64,000 nt of DNA from Caulobacter vibrioides (GCF_002858865.1 NZ_PJRR01000013.1:124001-188000); one strand, 5' to 3'; counted from the first letter of the stretch, positions 23,972 through 34,344 are shown. A program made the numbers and translations. The notes: generated by a model not told the origin, from the sequence alone.

Positions 23972-24835
23972 ATGAAATGTTCCGTAAATGTTCACGTTCC
24001 GCCATGCGACCCGGTGACGCCTGCCGAACCGGCAGCGCCGTGGATCGGAGGTAAGCGCCACCTAGCCAAGCGCATTTGCCAGATCCTGGCCGCGACGCCT
24101 CATGACGCCTACTGCGAGCCGTTCATCGGCATGGGTGGCGTGTTCCTTCGCCGGGCAGTGCGCCCCGGCGTCGAGGTCATCAACGATGTGTCCGGCGACG
24201 TCGTGACGCTGTTTCGCGTCCTGCGGGCTCACCCCGAGGCGCTGCTTCGCGAGCTGCGCTGGCGGCCGGCGATGCGCGCCGAGTTCGACCGTCAAAAGGC
24301 GCTCGCGGCCCACGACCTCACGGACGTCGAGCGGGCCGCACGGTTCCTCTATCTCCAGGTGCTAGCTTTCGGCGGCAAGGTGCGCGGCCGAAACTTCGGC
24401 GTGGACCCGTCGGCGCCGCACAACTTCGATATCCGGCGCCTGGAGCCCAGGCTGCGCCGGATCCACGACCGACTGGCTGGTGTGACGATCGAGAACCTGG
24501 ACTGGTCGGAGTTCATCCCGCGCTATGACCGCGCCGGCACGCTGTTCTACCTCGACCCGCCTTACTGGGGCAGCGAAGACGACTACGGCCGGGAGCTGTT
24601 CGCCCGCGCCGACTTCGAGCGCTTGGCCGACATGCTGTCGTCGATCGAGGGCCGGTTCCTGCTGTCGATCAATGATGTGCCGGCGATGCGAACCGCGTTC
24701 GCCTGGGCTCAGATCGAGGCGGTGAACACCGTCTACTCGGTTGGCAATGCGGACCCGTCGGCGCCGGCAAAGGAGCTGCTGATCGGACGCGGCGTGAACC
24801 TCGCAAGCGTCGCACCGCCCCCGACACTCTTCTGA
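23972..24835 (+). CDS. DNA adenine methyltransferase, D12 (Dam-like) class
   Basis: The 287-residue enzyme has the class D12 motifs in order. PWIGGKRHLAKRI is the N-terminal motif X, YCEPFIGMGGVFLRR is the AdoMet-binding motif I, NDVSGDVVTLFRVL follows, and the catalytic DPPYWG is motif IV near residue 193. It methylates N6 of adenine. No restriction endonuclease is next to it, so it is an orphan, perhaps protecting phage DNA or altering promoter methylation. A GAGGAGC ribosome site precedes the ATG. Target sequence is unknown. Confidence 0.9.
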   Translation: MKCSVNVHVPPCDPVTPAEPAAPWIGGKRHLAKRICQILAATPHDAYCEPFIGMGGVFLRRAVRPGVEVINDVSGDVVTLFRVLRAHPEALLRELRWRPAMRAEFDRQKALAAHDLTDVERAARFLYLQVLAFGGKVRGRNFGVDPSAPHNFDIRRLEPRLRRIHDRLAGVTIENLDWSEFIPRYDRAGTLFYLDPPYWGSEDDYGRELFARADFERLADMLSSIEGRFLLSINDVPAMRTAFAWAQIEAVNTVYSVGNADPSAPAKELLIGRGVNLASVAPPPTLF

Positions 24836-25016
24836 TGCGGCGACGCGACGCACCGAGCTAGCCTCGCGGAAGAATATGCCCTGAAGGCGCTCTAAGGCAC
24901 GCCAAAGCTCGGCCGAGCCGCGCAGTCGCCTCAGAAAGTTTTTAGGGTAAGTTTGAGGGTACGAGATCGCGTGTTGGCGCGAAAGCCAAGCGCTGCGGGT
25001 GTTCTCGGAAAGTCCT
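24836..25016. other. Prophage-chromosome junction region (probable attR side)
   Basis: There is no gene in these 181 bases. They separate the last phage gene from the 3' end of a tRNA gene and include an A/T-richer stretch with two AGGGTA copies near 24945 and 24957. Temperate phages often recombine in the 3' end of tRNA genes, recreating it at one end. The core repeat cannot be defined because the other end lies outside the window. Confidence 0.5.
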
Positions 25017-25092
25017 TGGTGGAGCCGAGGGGAATCGAACCCCTGACCTCCTCATTGCGAACGAGGCGCTCTACCATCTGAGCTACGGCCCC
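25017..25092 (-). tRNA. tRNA-Ala (anticodon CGC)
   Basis: On the minus strand 76 bases fold into a cloverleaf. The acceptor starts GGGGCCG and ends CGGCTCCACCA with CCA encoded. The anticodon stem CCTCG/TGAGG encloses a TTCGCAA loop with anticodon CGC, reading GCG alanine codons. The GGTTCGATT T-loop is present. The prophage abuts its 3' end, making it the likely integration site. Confidence 0.93.
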
Positions 25093-25197
25093 AAGGAGCG
25101 GCGGAGATACGGCCCCAAAGCGCGCTCGTCAAGCGGCTCCTTGCTTGCCAGCGCGCGCGTGGCGCGGCAAGAAGCGGAAAGTCCGGACGGGAAACCC

Positions 25198-25512
25198 ATG
25201 ACCGCCATCATTCAATTCGTTTTCTTCATCCTCGGCGGCCTGCTCAGCCTCCTTTGGTGGGCCATCGTCATCTCGGCGATCCTCAGCTGGCTGGTCGCGT
25301 TCGACGTGATCAACCGCCGCAACACCGCTGTGTACCAGGTGCTGGATTTCCTGGATCGCGTGACCGGACCGGTGCTTCGCCCGTTCCAACGCGTGATCCC
25401 GTCGCTCGGCGGCGTCGACATCAGCCCGATCGTTGTTCTGCTGATCATTTCGGGCGTGCAGAACTATCTGCTGCCTGCGCTTCAAGGCACGCTGATCGCT
25501 CTTCTTGGCTGA
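25198..25512 (+). CDS. YggT family membrane protein
   Basis: The 104-residue product has two hydrophobic membrane segments (residues ~5-30 and 70-95) and the conserved family centre with FLDRVTGPVLRPFQRVIP and GGVDISPIVVLLII. YggT proteins act in cell-division or osmotic functions in other bacteria, but their biochemical role is not settled. The ATG at 25198 was preferred over longer upstream frames because the conserved domain starts there. It overlaps the DUF167 gene, a very common pairing. Confidence 0.88.
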   Translation: MTAIIQFVFFILGGLLSLLWWAIVISAILSWLVAFDVINRRNTAVYQVLDFLDRVTGPVLRPFQRVIPSLGGVDISPIVVLLIISGVQNYLLPALQGTLIALLG

Positions 25513-25801
25513 CGGCGTGGCGGTGACGCTCGTGGTGCGCCTGACCCCGAGGGGCGGGCGAGACGCCGCCGAGGGTTGGGCGCTTGACGCCGACGGCCGC
25601 CTCTATCTGAAGGTGAGGGTCGCCAGTCCGCCCGTCGAGGGCGCGGCGAATGCGGCCCTCATCGCCTTTCTGGCAAAGACCCTGAAGATTCCTCGCTCGG
25701 CCGTACGACTGGCGGCTGGCGAAACCGCGCGGCTAAAGCGTCTCGAACTGGAGGGCGTAGACCCAGCCGATGTCGCACGCGCGTTCGGGCCGCCGAACTA
25801 G
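25505..25801 (+). CDS. DUF167 (YggU) family protein
   Basis: The short product carries the YggU/DUF167 signature: VRLTPRGGRDA, then YLKVRVASPPVEGAANAALIAFLAKTL, and RSAVRLAAGETARLKRLEL. Its function is unknown. It overlaps the YggT stop, and the YggT-YggU order is widely conserved. The start is either TTG at 25505 (98 residues) or GTG at 25517 (94 residues); the latter keeps all conserved residues. Confidence 0.87.
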   Translation: MADGVAVTLVVRLTPRGGRDAAEGWALDADGRLYLKVRVASPPVEGAANAALIAFLAKTLKIPRSAVRLAAGETARLKRLELEGVDPADVARAFGPPN

Positions 25802-25995
25802 CGCGGGTCGGCATTCTTGGGATTTTATGCCTCAAAATCTGCCCCAAAGGCAGCAACACGCAAAAATCTTCCGGTGCGCGCCGGAGACCCAAGCCGTTGA
25901 CGAAACGCTGGTCTTTCATTTCCTCTTAGCCCCTCGTGACTAGGGTTATTGGGTAAGGGATTGCTCTGCGATCTCCTTGGGGGGGCGGAGCGCCC

Positions 25996-27762
25996 ATGAG
26001 CGCCGAGACGAAGGATATTGACCTGGAACGCGCTGTCGCCTCACGACGCGTCAACACCTATCTGCGCCTCAGCTCGACCTTTGCGATCTGCGCGACCCTG
26101 CACCTCGTCGTTGGCTTGCGCTGGGTTTGGATCTGGGGAGCGCTCTACACCGCGATCCAGTTCCTGGAGACCTGGCTGGCGCTTCAGCTCATCAAGCGAC
26201 CGCAGAGCAGCCCTGATCGCTGGCGCCGCTTCTCCGTCATCGCCCTGCCCTTTCTGACCTCCTCCGTCTTCGGATTCCTGGCGATTCCCCTGTTCGCGTC
26301 CGACGCCCGGTTCGCGCCGACCTTGGGCGGCATGCTGCTGGCCGGAGCGCTGATGAACGTCGTCATCGTCCACGGCGGCCTTCGCTCAGCGACCATCGCC
26401 GCAGCGACGCCGTACGTCGGCTATCTTCTGGTCATCCCCATCGTGGCCCGGCAGGCCAATCCCGATGCACCCCTGGCCAACGCCCTGTGGTTTGGCGCGC
26501 TCCTGCTCATCGCAGCGATGGCGGTCGCCTCGCGCAAGCTTCACGCCGCGCTGAAAGCGGAGGCGGACGCCAAGACCGAGGCGGAGCGTCGCCGCCACGA
26601 GGCCGAGGAAGCCGTCGCGGCGAAATCGGCCTTCGTCGCCATGATCAGTCACGAACTTCGCACGCCGATCAGCGCCATTCTCGCGGGGGCCAGCCGCCTG
26701 CACAGCGAAGCGCCCGAAGCCAGCTCCAAGGTGCACGCCCAGCTGATCGCCGACGCGGGCGGGCTGATGCGCACGCTGCTCAATGACCTTCTGGACTTTT
26801 CGCGGCTCGAGGCGGGCCGAATGTCGGTGGAGAAATCGCCGTTCAACCTCCGCCAGAGCCTGTCGGATACGCTGCGCTTCTGGCGGCCGGAGCTTGCCCG
26901 CAAGGGACTGAAGCTGCGCGTCGTCGGCGCCTCGACGATCCCGCAGTGGACGCTCGGCGACGCCATGCGCCTGAAGCAGGTGCTCAACAACCTATTGTCC
27001 AACGCCGCCAAGTTCACCCGAAGCGGCGGCGTGTCGGTGACGCTGGGGGCCGAGATCGTCGGCGATCAGGTGCGGCTGGTTGTCGACGTGGTCGATACCG
27101 GTCCAGGCATTCCCGAAGCCGCGCTTCCGCGCCTGTTCACGCCTTTCGATCAACTCAATGAGTCGGTGGCTCGCCTGCACGGCGGGTCCGGGCTTGGTCT
27201 GGCCATCAGCCGCGAGCTCGCGCGCCTGATGGGCGGTGATCTGACGGCGTCCAATGCGCTAGGCCAGGGCGCGCACTTTCGGTTTTCGGCATTGCTGGAG
27301 GCCGCCGAAGCGCCTGTGGTTCCGACGCTGGGCCCATCGATCAGCGGCCTGCGCGTGCTGGTCGTCGACGATCACGTCGTGAACCGGCGGGCCGTCGAAC
27401 TGGTCCTGCAGCCCTTCGGCGTGGAAGCCACCCTCGCCGAATCCGGGGAGGAGGCCCTCGAACTTCTTCGCTCCGAGGTCTTCGACGCCATTCTGATGGA
27501 CGTCTACATGCCGGGTATGGACGGGCGCGAGACGACCCGCACGCTCCGCGCCGGCCAGGGCCCCAATCGCGATGCGCCGGTCGTTGCGGTCACCGCCTCG
27601 GCCACGATCAAGGATTGGGAGGCCTGCGCGGCGGCCGGCATGAACGCCCATGTCGCCAAGCCCATCGATCCGGCCGAACTGTTCTCGGCGCTCGCTCAAG
27701 TCATGGCGGCGCGCGGCGCTGTCGAACCTTTCAAAACCGAAGTCGCCGCGAGCAGCGCCTGA
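25996..27762 (+). CDS. Hybrid histidine kinase with multi-pass membrane input domain
   Basis: The 588-residue protein has about five to six membrane segments in residues 20-185 and a short coiled coil. The HisKA domain carries the phospho-acceptor His219 in ISHELRTP. The ATPase domain has NNLLSNAAKF (N box), DTGPGIPE (G1) and GSGLGLAIS (G2). A C-terminal receiver carries the phospho-acceptor Asp502 in LMDVYMPGMDG. It senses an unknown signal at the inner membrane and probably passes phosphate to a separate phosphotransferase. No regulator lies beside it. Its 3' end overlaps the convergent vsr gene by 67 bases. Confidence 0.92.
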   Translation: MSAETKDIDLERAVASRRVNTYLRLSSTFAICATLHLVVGLRWVWIWGALYTAIQFLETWLALQLIKRPQSSPDRWRRFSVIALPFLTSSVFGFLAIPLFASDARFAPTLGGMLLAGALMNVVIVHGGLRSATIAAATPYVGYLLVIPIVARQANPDAPLANALWFGALLLIAAMAVASRKLHAALKAEADAKTEAERRRHEAEEAVAAKSAFVAMISHELRTPISAILAGASRLHSEAPEASSKVHAQLIADAGGLMRTLLNDLLDFSRLEAGRMSVEKSPFNLRQSLSDTLRFWRPELARKGLKLRVVGASTIPQWTLGDAMRLKQVLNNLLSNAAKFTRSGGVSVTLGAEIVGDQVRLVVDVVDTGPGIPEAALPRLFTPFDQLNESVARLHGGSGLGLAISRELARLMGGDLTASNALGQGAHFRFSALLEAAEAPVVPTLGPSISGLRVLVVDDHVVNRRAVELVLQPFGVEATLAESGEEALELLRSEVFDAILMDVYMPGMDGRETTRTLRAGQGPNRDAPVVAVTASATIKDWEACAAAGMNAHVAKPIDPAELFSALAQVMAARGAVEPFKTEVAASSA

Positions 27763-28151
27763 AGCCGGGCGCTCAGGGCCGCTTCGTCCTTGAAGTCACA
27801 CTCCCAGACCACCTGGGTCCGCCATCCGGCCTGCGCCAGAGCCGCCAGGGCGCGCTGATCCCGCGCGATGTTTCGGGCGACCTTGGCCAGCCAGTAGTCG
27901 CGGTTCGCCTTGGGCACGCGCGCGCCCCGGGCGCAGTCGTGACCGTGCCAGAAGCAGCCGTGGACGAAGAAGGCCAGCCTGCGCCCCGGCATGACCACGT
28001 CCGGCGACCCCGGCAGATCCTTGCGATGCAGGCGATAGCGGGCGCCCAGCCCCGTAAGCAGCCGGCGCAGGCGAAGCTCAGGACCGGTGTCCTGGCTTCG
28101 CACGCGCGCCATGACGGCCGAGCGCTTGGCCTTGTCATAGACGTCGGACAA
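27696..28151 (-). CDS. vsr: Very short patch repair (Vsr) mismatch endonuclease
   Basis: The 151-residue product has the Vsr core: MSDVYDKAKRSAVMARVRSQDT, then LPGSPD with the catalytic Asp51, then FVHGCFWHGHDC and the final VWEC with the zinc-binding and active-site His/Cys residues. Vsr nicks T:G mismatches produced by deamination of 5-methylcytosine. It lies one gene away from a C5-cytosine methyltransferase on the same strand, the expected partner. Translation appears to start at TTG. The C-terminus reads antisense through the end of the kinase gene. Confidence 0.9.
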   Translation of the reverse strand: MSDVYDKAKRSAVMARVRSQDTGPELRLRRLLTGLGARYRLHRKDLPGSPDVVMPGRRLAFFVHGCFWHGHDCARGARVPKANRDYWLAKVARNIARDQRALAALAQAGWRTQVVWECDFKDEAALSARLQALLAATSVLKGSTAPRAAMT

Positions 28152-28169
28152 GGCGCGCCGCCCCCAGGC

Positions 28170-29156
<987 letters not shown>

Positions 29157-29223
29157 CGGAGCACCCTGGGGCCTTATGCGGAGAGGCGGCACCCTAGACC
29201 CGCCTCAGGCCGCTGTCAGGGGG

Positions 29224-30348
29224 TCATTCGGCGGCGAGGCTTGCAGTTTTGCTATCAACGAGCGGGACCAGCAGGGTTTCCGCCAGCCAGCGCACGACGG
29301 GGACGGCGACGCCGTCGCCCATCACCTGCAAGCCTGCGGTCTGCGACTTGGGCAGCTGGTAGCTGTCGGGCAGGCCCATCAGGCGCGCGGCTTCGCGGGG
29401 TGAGATCAGGCGCGAGCGAACTTCGCCCCCGTCGATCACCAGCAAGGTCTGGCGCGAGGAGCCGCCGCGCGGCGTCCGCAGGCATCCGGCCAGACCATCG
29501 AACCGGACCTCGGCGCGCTGCTCGCCGCCGCGCATGCGCCGGAAGACCGCGCCCACGGCGCGCTCGCGCCCGGCCCGGCGCGCCTCGACGGCGGCGCGAT
29601 GCGATGGCGCCATGAGCGCCAGCAGGGCTGCGGTGCGTTCCGGCGGGTTCCAGACAGCCCTGTCGTCGGGCTCCAGCATCGAAGCGAGGTCTGTATTGCG
29701 CGCGGGCGGCGACGGCGCGCCCCACCAGACCCAGCTCGCCTGCAGATCGGCGGGCAGACGCGCGGCCGCCTCGCGAACGGCCCGCGTGTGGAAGGCGCTG
29801 GAGCCGACAAGGTCGCCGGGCGGGTTTCGCGTGGCGACCACGAACACGCGGGGCCGGGACTGAGGCACGAAGGCGCCGGCGTCGATCTCCAGCGCACCGA
29901 AGCGATAGCCTTCCTCATGCAGGGCCTGGCACAGCGCGGTGAAGTCGGCGCCGCCATGCGAGGTGAGCAGTCCGACCACGTTCTCGATCACGATGACCGG
30001 TGGCGCGCGCCCTTCGGCCGAGAGGGACCGCATCAGGCTCCAGAAGCCGAAGAAGGCCGAAGAACGCCCGCCCGCCAGACCCGCGCGCGCGCCCGCCAAG
30101 CTGAAGTCCTGGCAAGGGCTGGACGCCCAGGCCAAATCGGCGTCGGGCAAGCGCTCGGCGCTGAGCGCGAAAACATCGCCTTCCTGGAAGTGCTTACCCG
30201 CGTCCGCGAAGTTGGCGCGATAGGTCGCCGCCTTGACCGGATCGAAGTCGTTGGCGAAGGCGCACGCCCAATCGGCGCCCAGGCCGAGGCGGGCCATGCC
30301 GCCGCCGGCGAAGAACTCCAGAAAACGCCGTTGACCGTTCCGATTCAT
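29224..30348 (-). CDS. DNA (cytosine-5) methyltransferase
   Basis: The 374-residue enzyme has the C5-methyltransferase motifs in order. EFFAGGGMARLGL (motif I) is followed by SSPCQDFSLAG with catalytic Cys79 (IV), VIENVVGL (VI), QSRPRVFVVATR (VIII) and C-terminal MGDGVAVPVVRWLAE (X). No restriction endonuclease is adjacent, and Vsr is nearby, so it is a solitary Dcm-like enzyme. From memory, C. crescentus has an orphan cytosine methyltransferase reported to act at YGCCGGCR; this may be its counterpart, not verified. ATG at 30348 preferred to a TTG at 30369. Confidence 0.92.
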   Translation of the reverse strand: MNRNGQRRFLEFFAGGGMARLGLGADWACAFANDFDPVKAATYRANFADAGKHFQEGDVFALSAERLPDADLAWASSPCQDFSLAGARAGLAGGRSSAFFGFWSLMRSLSAEGRAPPVIVIENVVGLLTSHGGADFTALCQALHEEGYRFGALEIDAGAFVPQSRPRVFVVATRNPPGDLVGSSAFHTRAVREAAARLPADLQASWVWWGAPSPPARNTDLASMLEPDDRAVWNPPERTAALLALMAPSHRAAVEARRAGRERAVGAVFRRMRGGEQRAEVRFDGLAGCLRTPRGGSSRQTLLVIDGGEVRSRLISPREAARLMGLPDSYQLPKSQTAGLQVMGDGVAVPVVRWLAETLLVPLVDSKTASLAAE

Positions 30349-30395
30349 CGTCGGCGAGTCTAGCCTCAAGCGACCTTTCGGGGATAGCCACAGAC

Positions 30396-30830
30396 ATGCG
30401 CCACGCCCTCCTGATCGCCGCCGCCCTGATGCTCGCCGCCTGCGGCGCCCCGATGGGCGCGTCCGAGAACGCGCCGCCGCCGGCCGACGCGCCGATCACG
30501 GTCGGCCCCGACTATTCCGGCGACTTCGACGCCATCGGAACAGAGCCGTTCTGGGCCGTGAAGGTGCGGGCCGATAGCTTCACCCTGACGCGTCCGGACG
30601 CGCCGGAGGTCACCGCCGCCAACCCCGGCGTCCGCGCGGACGGCGAGCAGGGGGTCTGGGACGGCACGGCGGGCGAGCAGCGTCTGGTTTTGCGCCTGAC
30701 GCCCGGCGAATGCACGGACGGGATGTCGGAGCGCCGCTACGGCTACGCCGCCGAGGTCTGGATCGACGGCGAGACCCTGCGAGGCTGCGCGGCCAAGACC
30801 GCCGCCCTGGCCGCCCAGCCCAGGCCCTAA
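30396..30830 (+). CDS. Lipoprotein of the COG3650-like family
   Basis: The 144-residue product starts with a signal peptide ending in lipobox LAAC (Cys16). The mature part contains the family signature IGTEPFWAVKV followed by a small beta domain with YGYAAEVWIDG and a Cys near the end (LRGCA). The function is unknown; related domains occur in envelope and heat-shock-associated lipoproteins. Its stop codon overlaps that of the convergent hydrolase gene. The start lies 47 bases from the divergent methyltransferase start. Confidence 0.8.
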   Translation: MRHALLIAAALMLAACGAPMGASENAPPPADAPITVGPDYSGDFDAIGTEPFWAVKVRADSFTLTRPDAPEVTAANPGVRADGEQGVWDGTAGEQRLVLRLTPGECTDGMSERRYGYAAEVWIDGETLRGCAAKTAALAAQPRP

Positions 30831-32104
30831 TCGCCCTTCGGCCCCAGATAGTCGGGGCCATAGACCGCCGCGCGGAAGTCGCGGTGCAAGGTCCCGTCGA
30901 AGGGCAGGGTCTGTACGAACAGCACCGCCGTCAGCTGATTGGCCGGATCGACCCAAAACACCGTGCTGGCCATGCCGTCCCAAAAGTACTCGCCCACCGC
31001 GCCGCGATTTTCGCTCGGGGTCTGGGGCTGGCTGTTGCGAACGGCGACATCGAAGCCGAAGCCGACCGCCCCCTTGCCGGGCAGCCAGCTTCGCGCCGTC
31101 ACCCGGGGGTCGAGATGATCCGACGCCATCAATCGCACGGTCGAAGGCTTGAGGATCCGCACGCCGTCCAGAGCGCCTTGCCCCAGCAGCATTCGGGAAA
31201 AGCGGGCGTAGTCGTCGATTGAGGCCACCAGCCCCGCCCCGCCCATGGTGAGGCGGCGGCTGGGGTCGAAATTCATCCGCCGGGTGACGACATCGTCCTG
31301 ACGCGCCAGCTTGCCGTCCGCGCCCCTCTGATAGGTCGCGGCCAATCCGGCGAAGGCGGCCTCGGGCTGGGTCCAGGCGGTCGTCCTCATGCCCAGCGGC
31401 TCAAGGACGTTGGCCTTGACGTAGGTCTCGAACGGCTGGCCCGAAAGCCTTTCCACCAGCAGCGCCTGGACGTCGACGGCGGCGCTGTAGCTCCAGCGCT
31501 CGCCAGGATCGTACAGCAGGGGCGCGGTCGCCAGACGGCGGCCGAACTCGGCAAGGTCGTTGTTCAGGTTCAGCGGATCGGCGGCGCGGAACGCCGCATC
31601 GGCGGGGCCCTCGCCCCAGCCGTACGAAAAGCCCGCCGTATGGCGCAGGATGTCACGAACCAGGATCGGCCGGGCCGCCGGCCGCACGCCGCCCTGACCG
31701 TCCGACACCTTCATGTCGGCGAACTCCGGCAGGTAGCGGGCCAGCGGATCGTCCAGGCCGAACTTGCCCTGCTCCCAAAGCTGCATCAGGGCCACGCCCG
31801 TGACGGGCTTGGTCATCGAGAAGATCTGGACGAGAGCGCTGCGGTCCATGGGCTTGCCGGCCTCGCGGTCTGCCATGCCGGCGACGCCGAAATAGCGCTC
31901 CTGGCCGCCTTGCCAGACCAGCGCAGAGACCCCGGCGGCGCGACCGCTGTCGACCATGGCCTTCAGCGCCGCATTGATCCTGGCCTTGTCGATCTTGACG
32001 CTCGCCGACGCCTCGGCGGCCCGGGCGGGCGCGGCGATCGTCGGCGCGGCCTGCGCGCAAAGCAGCGACGCCGCGACGGCGGCGAGAACGAACTTCCTGG
32101 ACAC
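30827..32104 (-). CDS. Serine hydrolase of the class C beta-lactamase fold
   Basis: The 425-residue protein has a signal peptide (SRKFVLAAVAASLLCAQAA) and a beta-lactamase-family domain. The nucleophile is Ser96 in SMTK, and the YSA triad (YxN equivalent) is in RWSYSAAVDV. Such proteins are often esterases or peptidases of the periplasm rather than true beta-lactamases. The GTG at 32104 was chosen because GGGAGG lies upstream and the signal peptide begins there. The gene faces the lipoprotein gene tail to tail. Confidence 0.85.
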   Translation of the reverse strand: MSRKFVLAAVAASLLCAQAAPTIAAPARAAEASASVKIDKARINAALKAMVDSGRAAGVSALVWQGGQERYFGVAGMADREAGKPMDRSALVQIFSMTKPVTGVALMQLWEQGKFGLDDPLARYLPEFADMKVSDGQGGVRPAARPILVRDILRHTAGFSYGWGEGPADAAFRAADPLNLNNDLAEFGRRLATAPLLYDPGERWSYSAAVDVQALLVERLSGQPFETYVKANVLEPLGMRTTAWTQPEAAFAGLAATYQRGADGKLARQDDVVTRRMNFDPSRRLTMGGAGLVASIDDYARFSRMLLGQGALDGVRILKPSTVRLMASDHLDPRVTARSWLPGKGAVGFGFDVAVRNSQPQTPSENRGAVGEYFWDGMASTVFWVDPANQLTAVLFVQTLPFDGTLHRDFRAAVYGPDYLGPKGD

Positions 32105-32181
32105 GCGGCCCTCCCGCAACGCTGTTGTGACAACGTTGGACTGTCGCCGAGCGCGCGGCGCTTTTCCAGCGCGACGTGGAC

Positions 32182-33252
32182 TTAAGCCTGCTTCGACAGA
32201 CCCAGGCGCTGGCCCGCATAGCGTTCGCGCAGCGGCGCCCACCAGGCCTCGTTGTCGAGGTACCACTGGATGGTCTTGCGCAGGCCCGTGTCGAACGTCT
32301 CCTGCGCCGTCCAGCCGAGCTCGGTCTCCAGCTTGGTGGCGTCGATGGCGTAGCGGGCGTCATGGCCCGGACGGTCGGCGACGAAGGTGATCAGGTCGCG
32401 GCGGCTCCGGCCGGGGATCGGGCGCAGCTCATCGAGGATGTCGCAGATGGCTTCGACCACCTGAAGGTTGGTCCGCTCGTTGCGGCCGCCGACATTGTAG
32501 CTCTCGCCGGGCACGCCCTTCGTCGCGATCAGATGCAGCGCGCGGGCGTGATCCTCGACATGCAGCCAGTCGCGGACATTGTCGCCCTTGCCGTAGACCG
32601 GCAGCGGCTTGCCCTCCAGCGCGTTCAGCGTGACCAGCGGGATCAGCTTCTCAGGGAAGTGATAGGGCCCGTAATTGTTCGAGCAGTTGGAGACCACGAC
32701 CGGCAGGCCATAGGTGTGCTGCCAGGCCCGCGCCAGGTGGTCCGATGAAGCCTTCGACGCCGAATAGGGCGAGCGCGGATCATAGGGCGTTGTCTCGCTG
32801 AACAGGCCCTCGGCGCCCAGGCTGCCGAACACCTCGTCGGTCGAGATATGGTGGAAGCGGAAGCGGTCCTTCGCCTCGCCTTCCAAACCGCGCCAGTGCT
32901 CCAGAGCGGCCTGCAGCATCACATAGGTGCCGACGATGTTGGTCTGAATGAAATCGCCCGGGCCGGTGATCGAGCGGTCGACATGGCTCTCGGCGGCCAG
33001 ATGCATCACGACGTCGGGGCGGAACGCCTTGATGGTGGCGCAAACCCTCGCTGCGTCGGCGACGTCGCCCTGAACGAACTGATAGTCGGCCTTGCCCTCC
33101 AGCATGGCCAGGCTGGCCTGCGAGGCGGCGTAGGTCAGCTTGTCGTAGTTGAGGATCGCGACATTGTTCTGGCCGGCCAGATGACGGCACACGGCCGAGC
33201 CGATGAAGCCCGACCCGCCGGTCACCATCACGCGAAGATTTTGCTGCGACAT
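32182..33252 (-). CDS. rmlB: dTDP-glucose 4,6-dehydratase
   Basis: The 356-residue short-chain dehydratase has the NAD-binding TGGSGFIGS motif at residues 11-19. STDEVFG is followed by catalytic YSASKASSD with the YxxxK pair. The CSNNYGP and [12 protein letters not shown] stretches are typical of RmlB. It makes dTDP-4-keto-6-deoxyglucose for rhamnose and other deoxy sugars. rmlC lies 3.3 kb away; rmlA and rmlD are not in this window. Confidence 0.94.
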   Translation of the reverse strand: MSQQNLRVMVTGGSGFIGSAVCRHLAGQNNVAILNYDKLTYAASQASLAMLEGKADYQFVQGDVADAARVCATIKAFRPDVVMHLAAESHVDRSITGPGDFIQTNIVGTYVMLQAALEHWRGLEGEAKDRFRFHHISTDEVFGSLGAEGLFSETTPYDPRSPYSASKASSDHLARAWQHTYGLPVVVSNCSNNYGPYHFPEKLIPLVTLNALEGKPLPVYGKGDNVRDWLHVEDHARALHLIATKGVPGESYNVGGRNERTNLQVVEAICDILDELRPIPGRSRRDLITFVADRPGHDARYAIDATKLETELGWTAQETFDTGLRKTIQWYLDNEAWWAPLRERYAGQRLGLSKQA

Positions 33253-33325
33253 GCGCTGGACGGCTCTTGCCCTTGGAAGAGCAAGCCCCGTATCCAGTTT
33301 TTAGTGTACGCGCAACTCCACCCGC

Positions 33326-34168
33326 CTAATCGGTGAACACCACAGTCTTGCGGCCGTTGAGCAGCACCCGGTCTTCCAGGCGGTAACGCAGGGCCCGGGC
33401 CAGGACGCGGCGCTCGATGTCGCGGCCCTTGCGGACCAGATCCTCTGGCGTGTCGCGGTGGCTGATGCGCTCGACGTCCTGCTCGATGATCGGACCTTCA
33501 TCGAGGTCGCCGGTCACATAGTGAGCCGAGGCGCCGATCAGCTTCACGCCCCGCGCATGGGCCTGGTGGTAGGGCTTGGCGCCCTTGAAGCCCGGCAGGA
33601 ACGAGTGGTGGATATTGATGCAGCGGCCCTGCAGCTTGGCCGACAGGCCGTCGGACAGCACCTGCATGTAGCGGGCGAGAACGACGATGTCGGTCTTGGT
33701 TTCCTGGATCAGCTTCCACAGTTCGGCTTCCTGCTCGAACTTGGTTTCCTTGGTCACCGGCAGGTGATGGAAATCCAGACCCGACAGATCAACGTGAGCG
33801 TAGGTTTCCGCCGGGTGGTTTGAGACCACGCCGGTGATGTCCATCGGCAGCTCGCCGATCCGCCAGCGATAGACGAGGTCGGCCAGGCAGTGGTCGAACT
33901 TGCTGGCCAAGAGCAGCACCCGGTAGCGGTCGGCGCGATTGCGCAGCGTCCACTTCATCTTGAAGCCGTCGGCGAGCGCGCCGAAGTCGCCGCGAAGCGC
34001 CTCGCGATCCGCGCCGTCGGCGTCGAAGACCACCCGCATGAAGAACTGACCGGTCTCCTGGTCGTCGAACTGCTGGGCGTCGAGAATGTTGCAGCCGCGC
34101 TCGAACAGGAAGGCGGAAACCTTGGCGACGATGCCGCGCTGGTCGGGACAGGAGAGGGTCAGGATCAT
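33326..34168 (-). CDS. purU: Formyltetrahydrofolate deformylase
   Basis: The 280-residue enzyme has an N-terminal ACT domain ([19 protein letters not shown]) and a formyltransferase-fold domain. The latter carries [17 protein letters not shown] and [16 protein letters not shown], holding the catalytic His and Asp. It hydrolyses 10-formyl-THF to formate and THF, feeding purine synthesis and balancing one-carbon units. It stands alone, divergent from the downstream deacetylase. Confidence 0.94.
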   Translation of the reverse strand: MILTLSCPDQRGIVAKVSAFLFERGCNILDAQQFDDQETGQFFMRVVFDADGADREALRGDFGALADGFKMKWTLRNRADRYRVLLLASKFDHCLADLVYRWRIGELPMDITGVVSNHPAETYAHVDLSGLDFHHLPVTKETKFEQEAELWKLIQETKTDIVVLARYMQVLSDGLSAKLQGRCINIHHSFLPGFKGAKPYHQAHARGVKLIGASAHYVTGDLDEGPIIEQDVERISHRDTPEDLVRKGRDIERRVLARALRYRLEDRVLLNGRKTVVFTD

Positions 34169-34344
34169 GGTCCGCTCCCTCTAGAGAAGCCGGCGCGCAA
34201 AGAAAAGCGCTTCATCCTGGCGGGCGAGCACGAAATCACCCAGCGGCGGGCGCTCTGATCGCCACAAGGGCACGTCCTTGCGGAGGAGAACCCTGAGGGA
34301 CGCCGGGGTGGCCGATTAGGTGCAAACGGGTCTAGGCTGGCGCC

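Larger units (their letters stand above)
1..25016. mobile_element. Prophage, late region and right end (left end outside window)
   Basis: A continuous block of phage genes runs from a truncated prohead protease at the left edge to an orphan DNA methyltransferase at 24835. It stops at the 3' end of a tRNA-Ala gene that is followed by ordinary chromosomal genes. Head, tail, fibre, lysis and modification genes are all present and uninterrupted, so the element looks able to encode particles. The tail module order (tape measure, two baseplate proteins, NlpC-like peptidase, tip) matches gene transfer agents and lambda-like siphophages. Placing the right boundary at 25016 is an inference from the tRNA. 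No integrase, repressor, terminase or portal gene is in view, so these must lie to the left. Confidence 0.9.

Noticed and set aside
30827..32104. Beta-lactamase-fold protein as an antibiotic-resistance gene
   Set aside because: The SMTK/YSA arrangement and neighbours fit a general serine esterase or peptidase; nothing points to true beta-lactamase activity.
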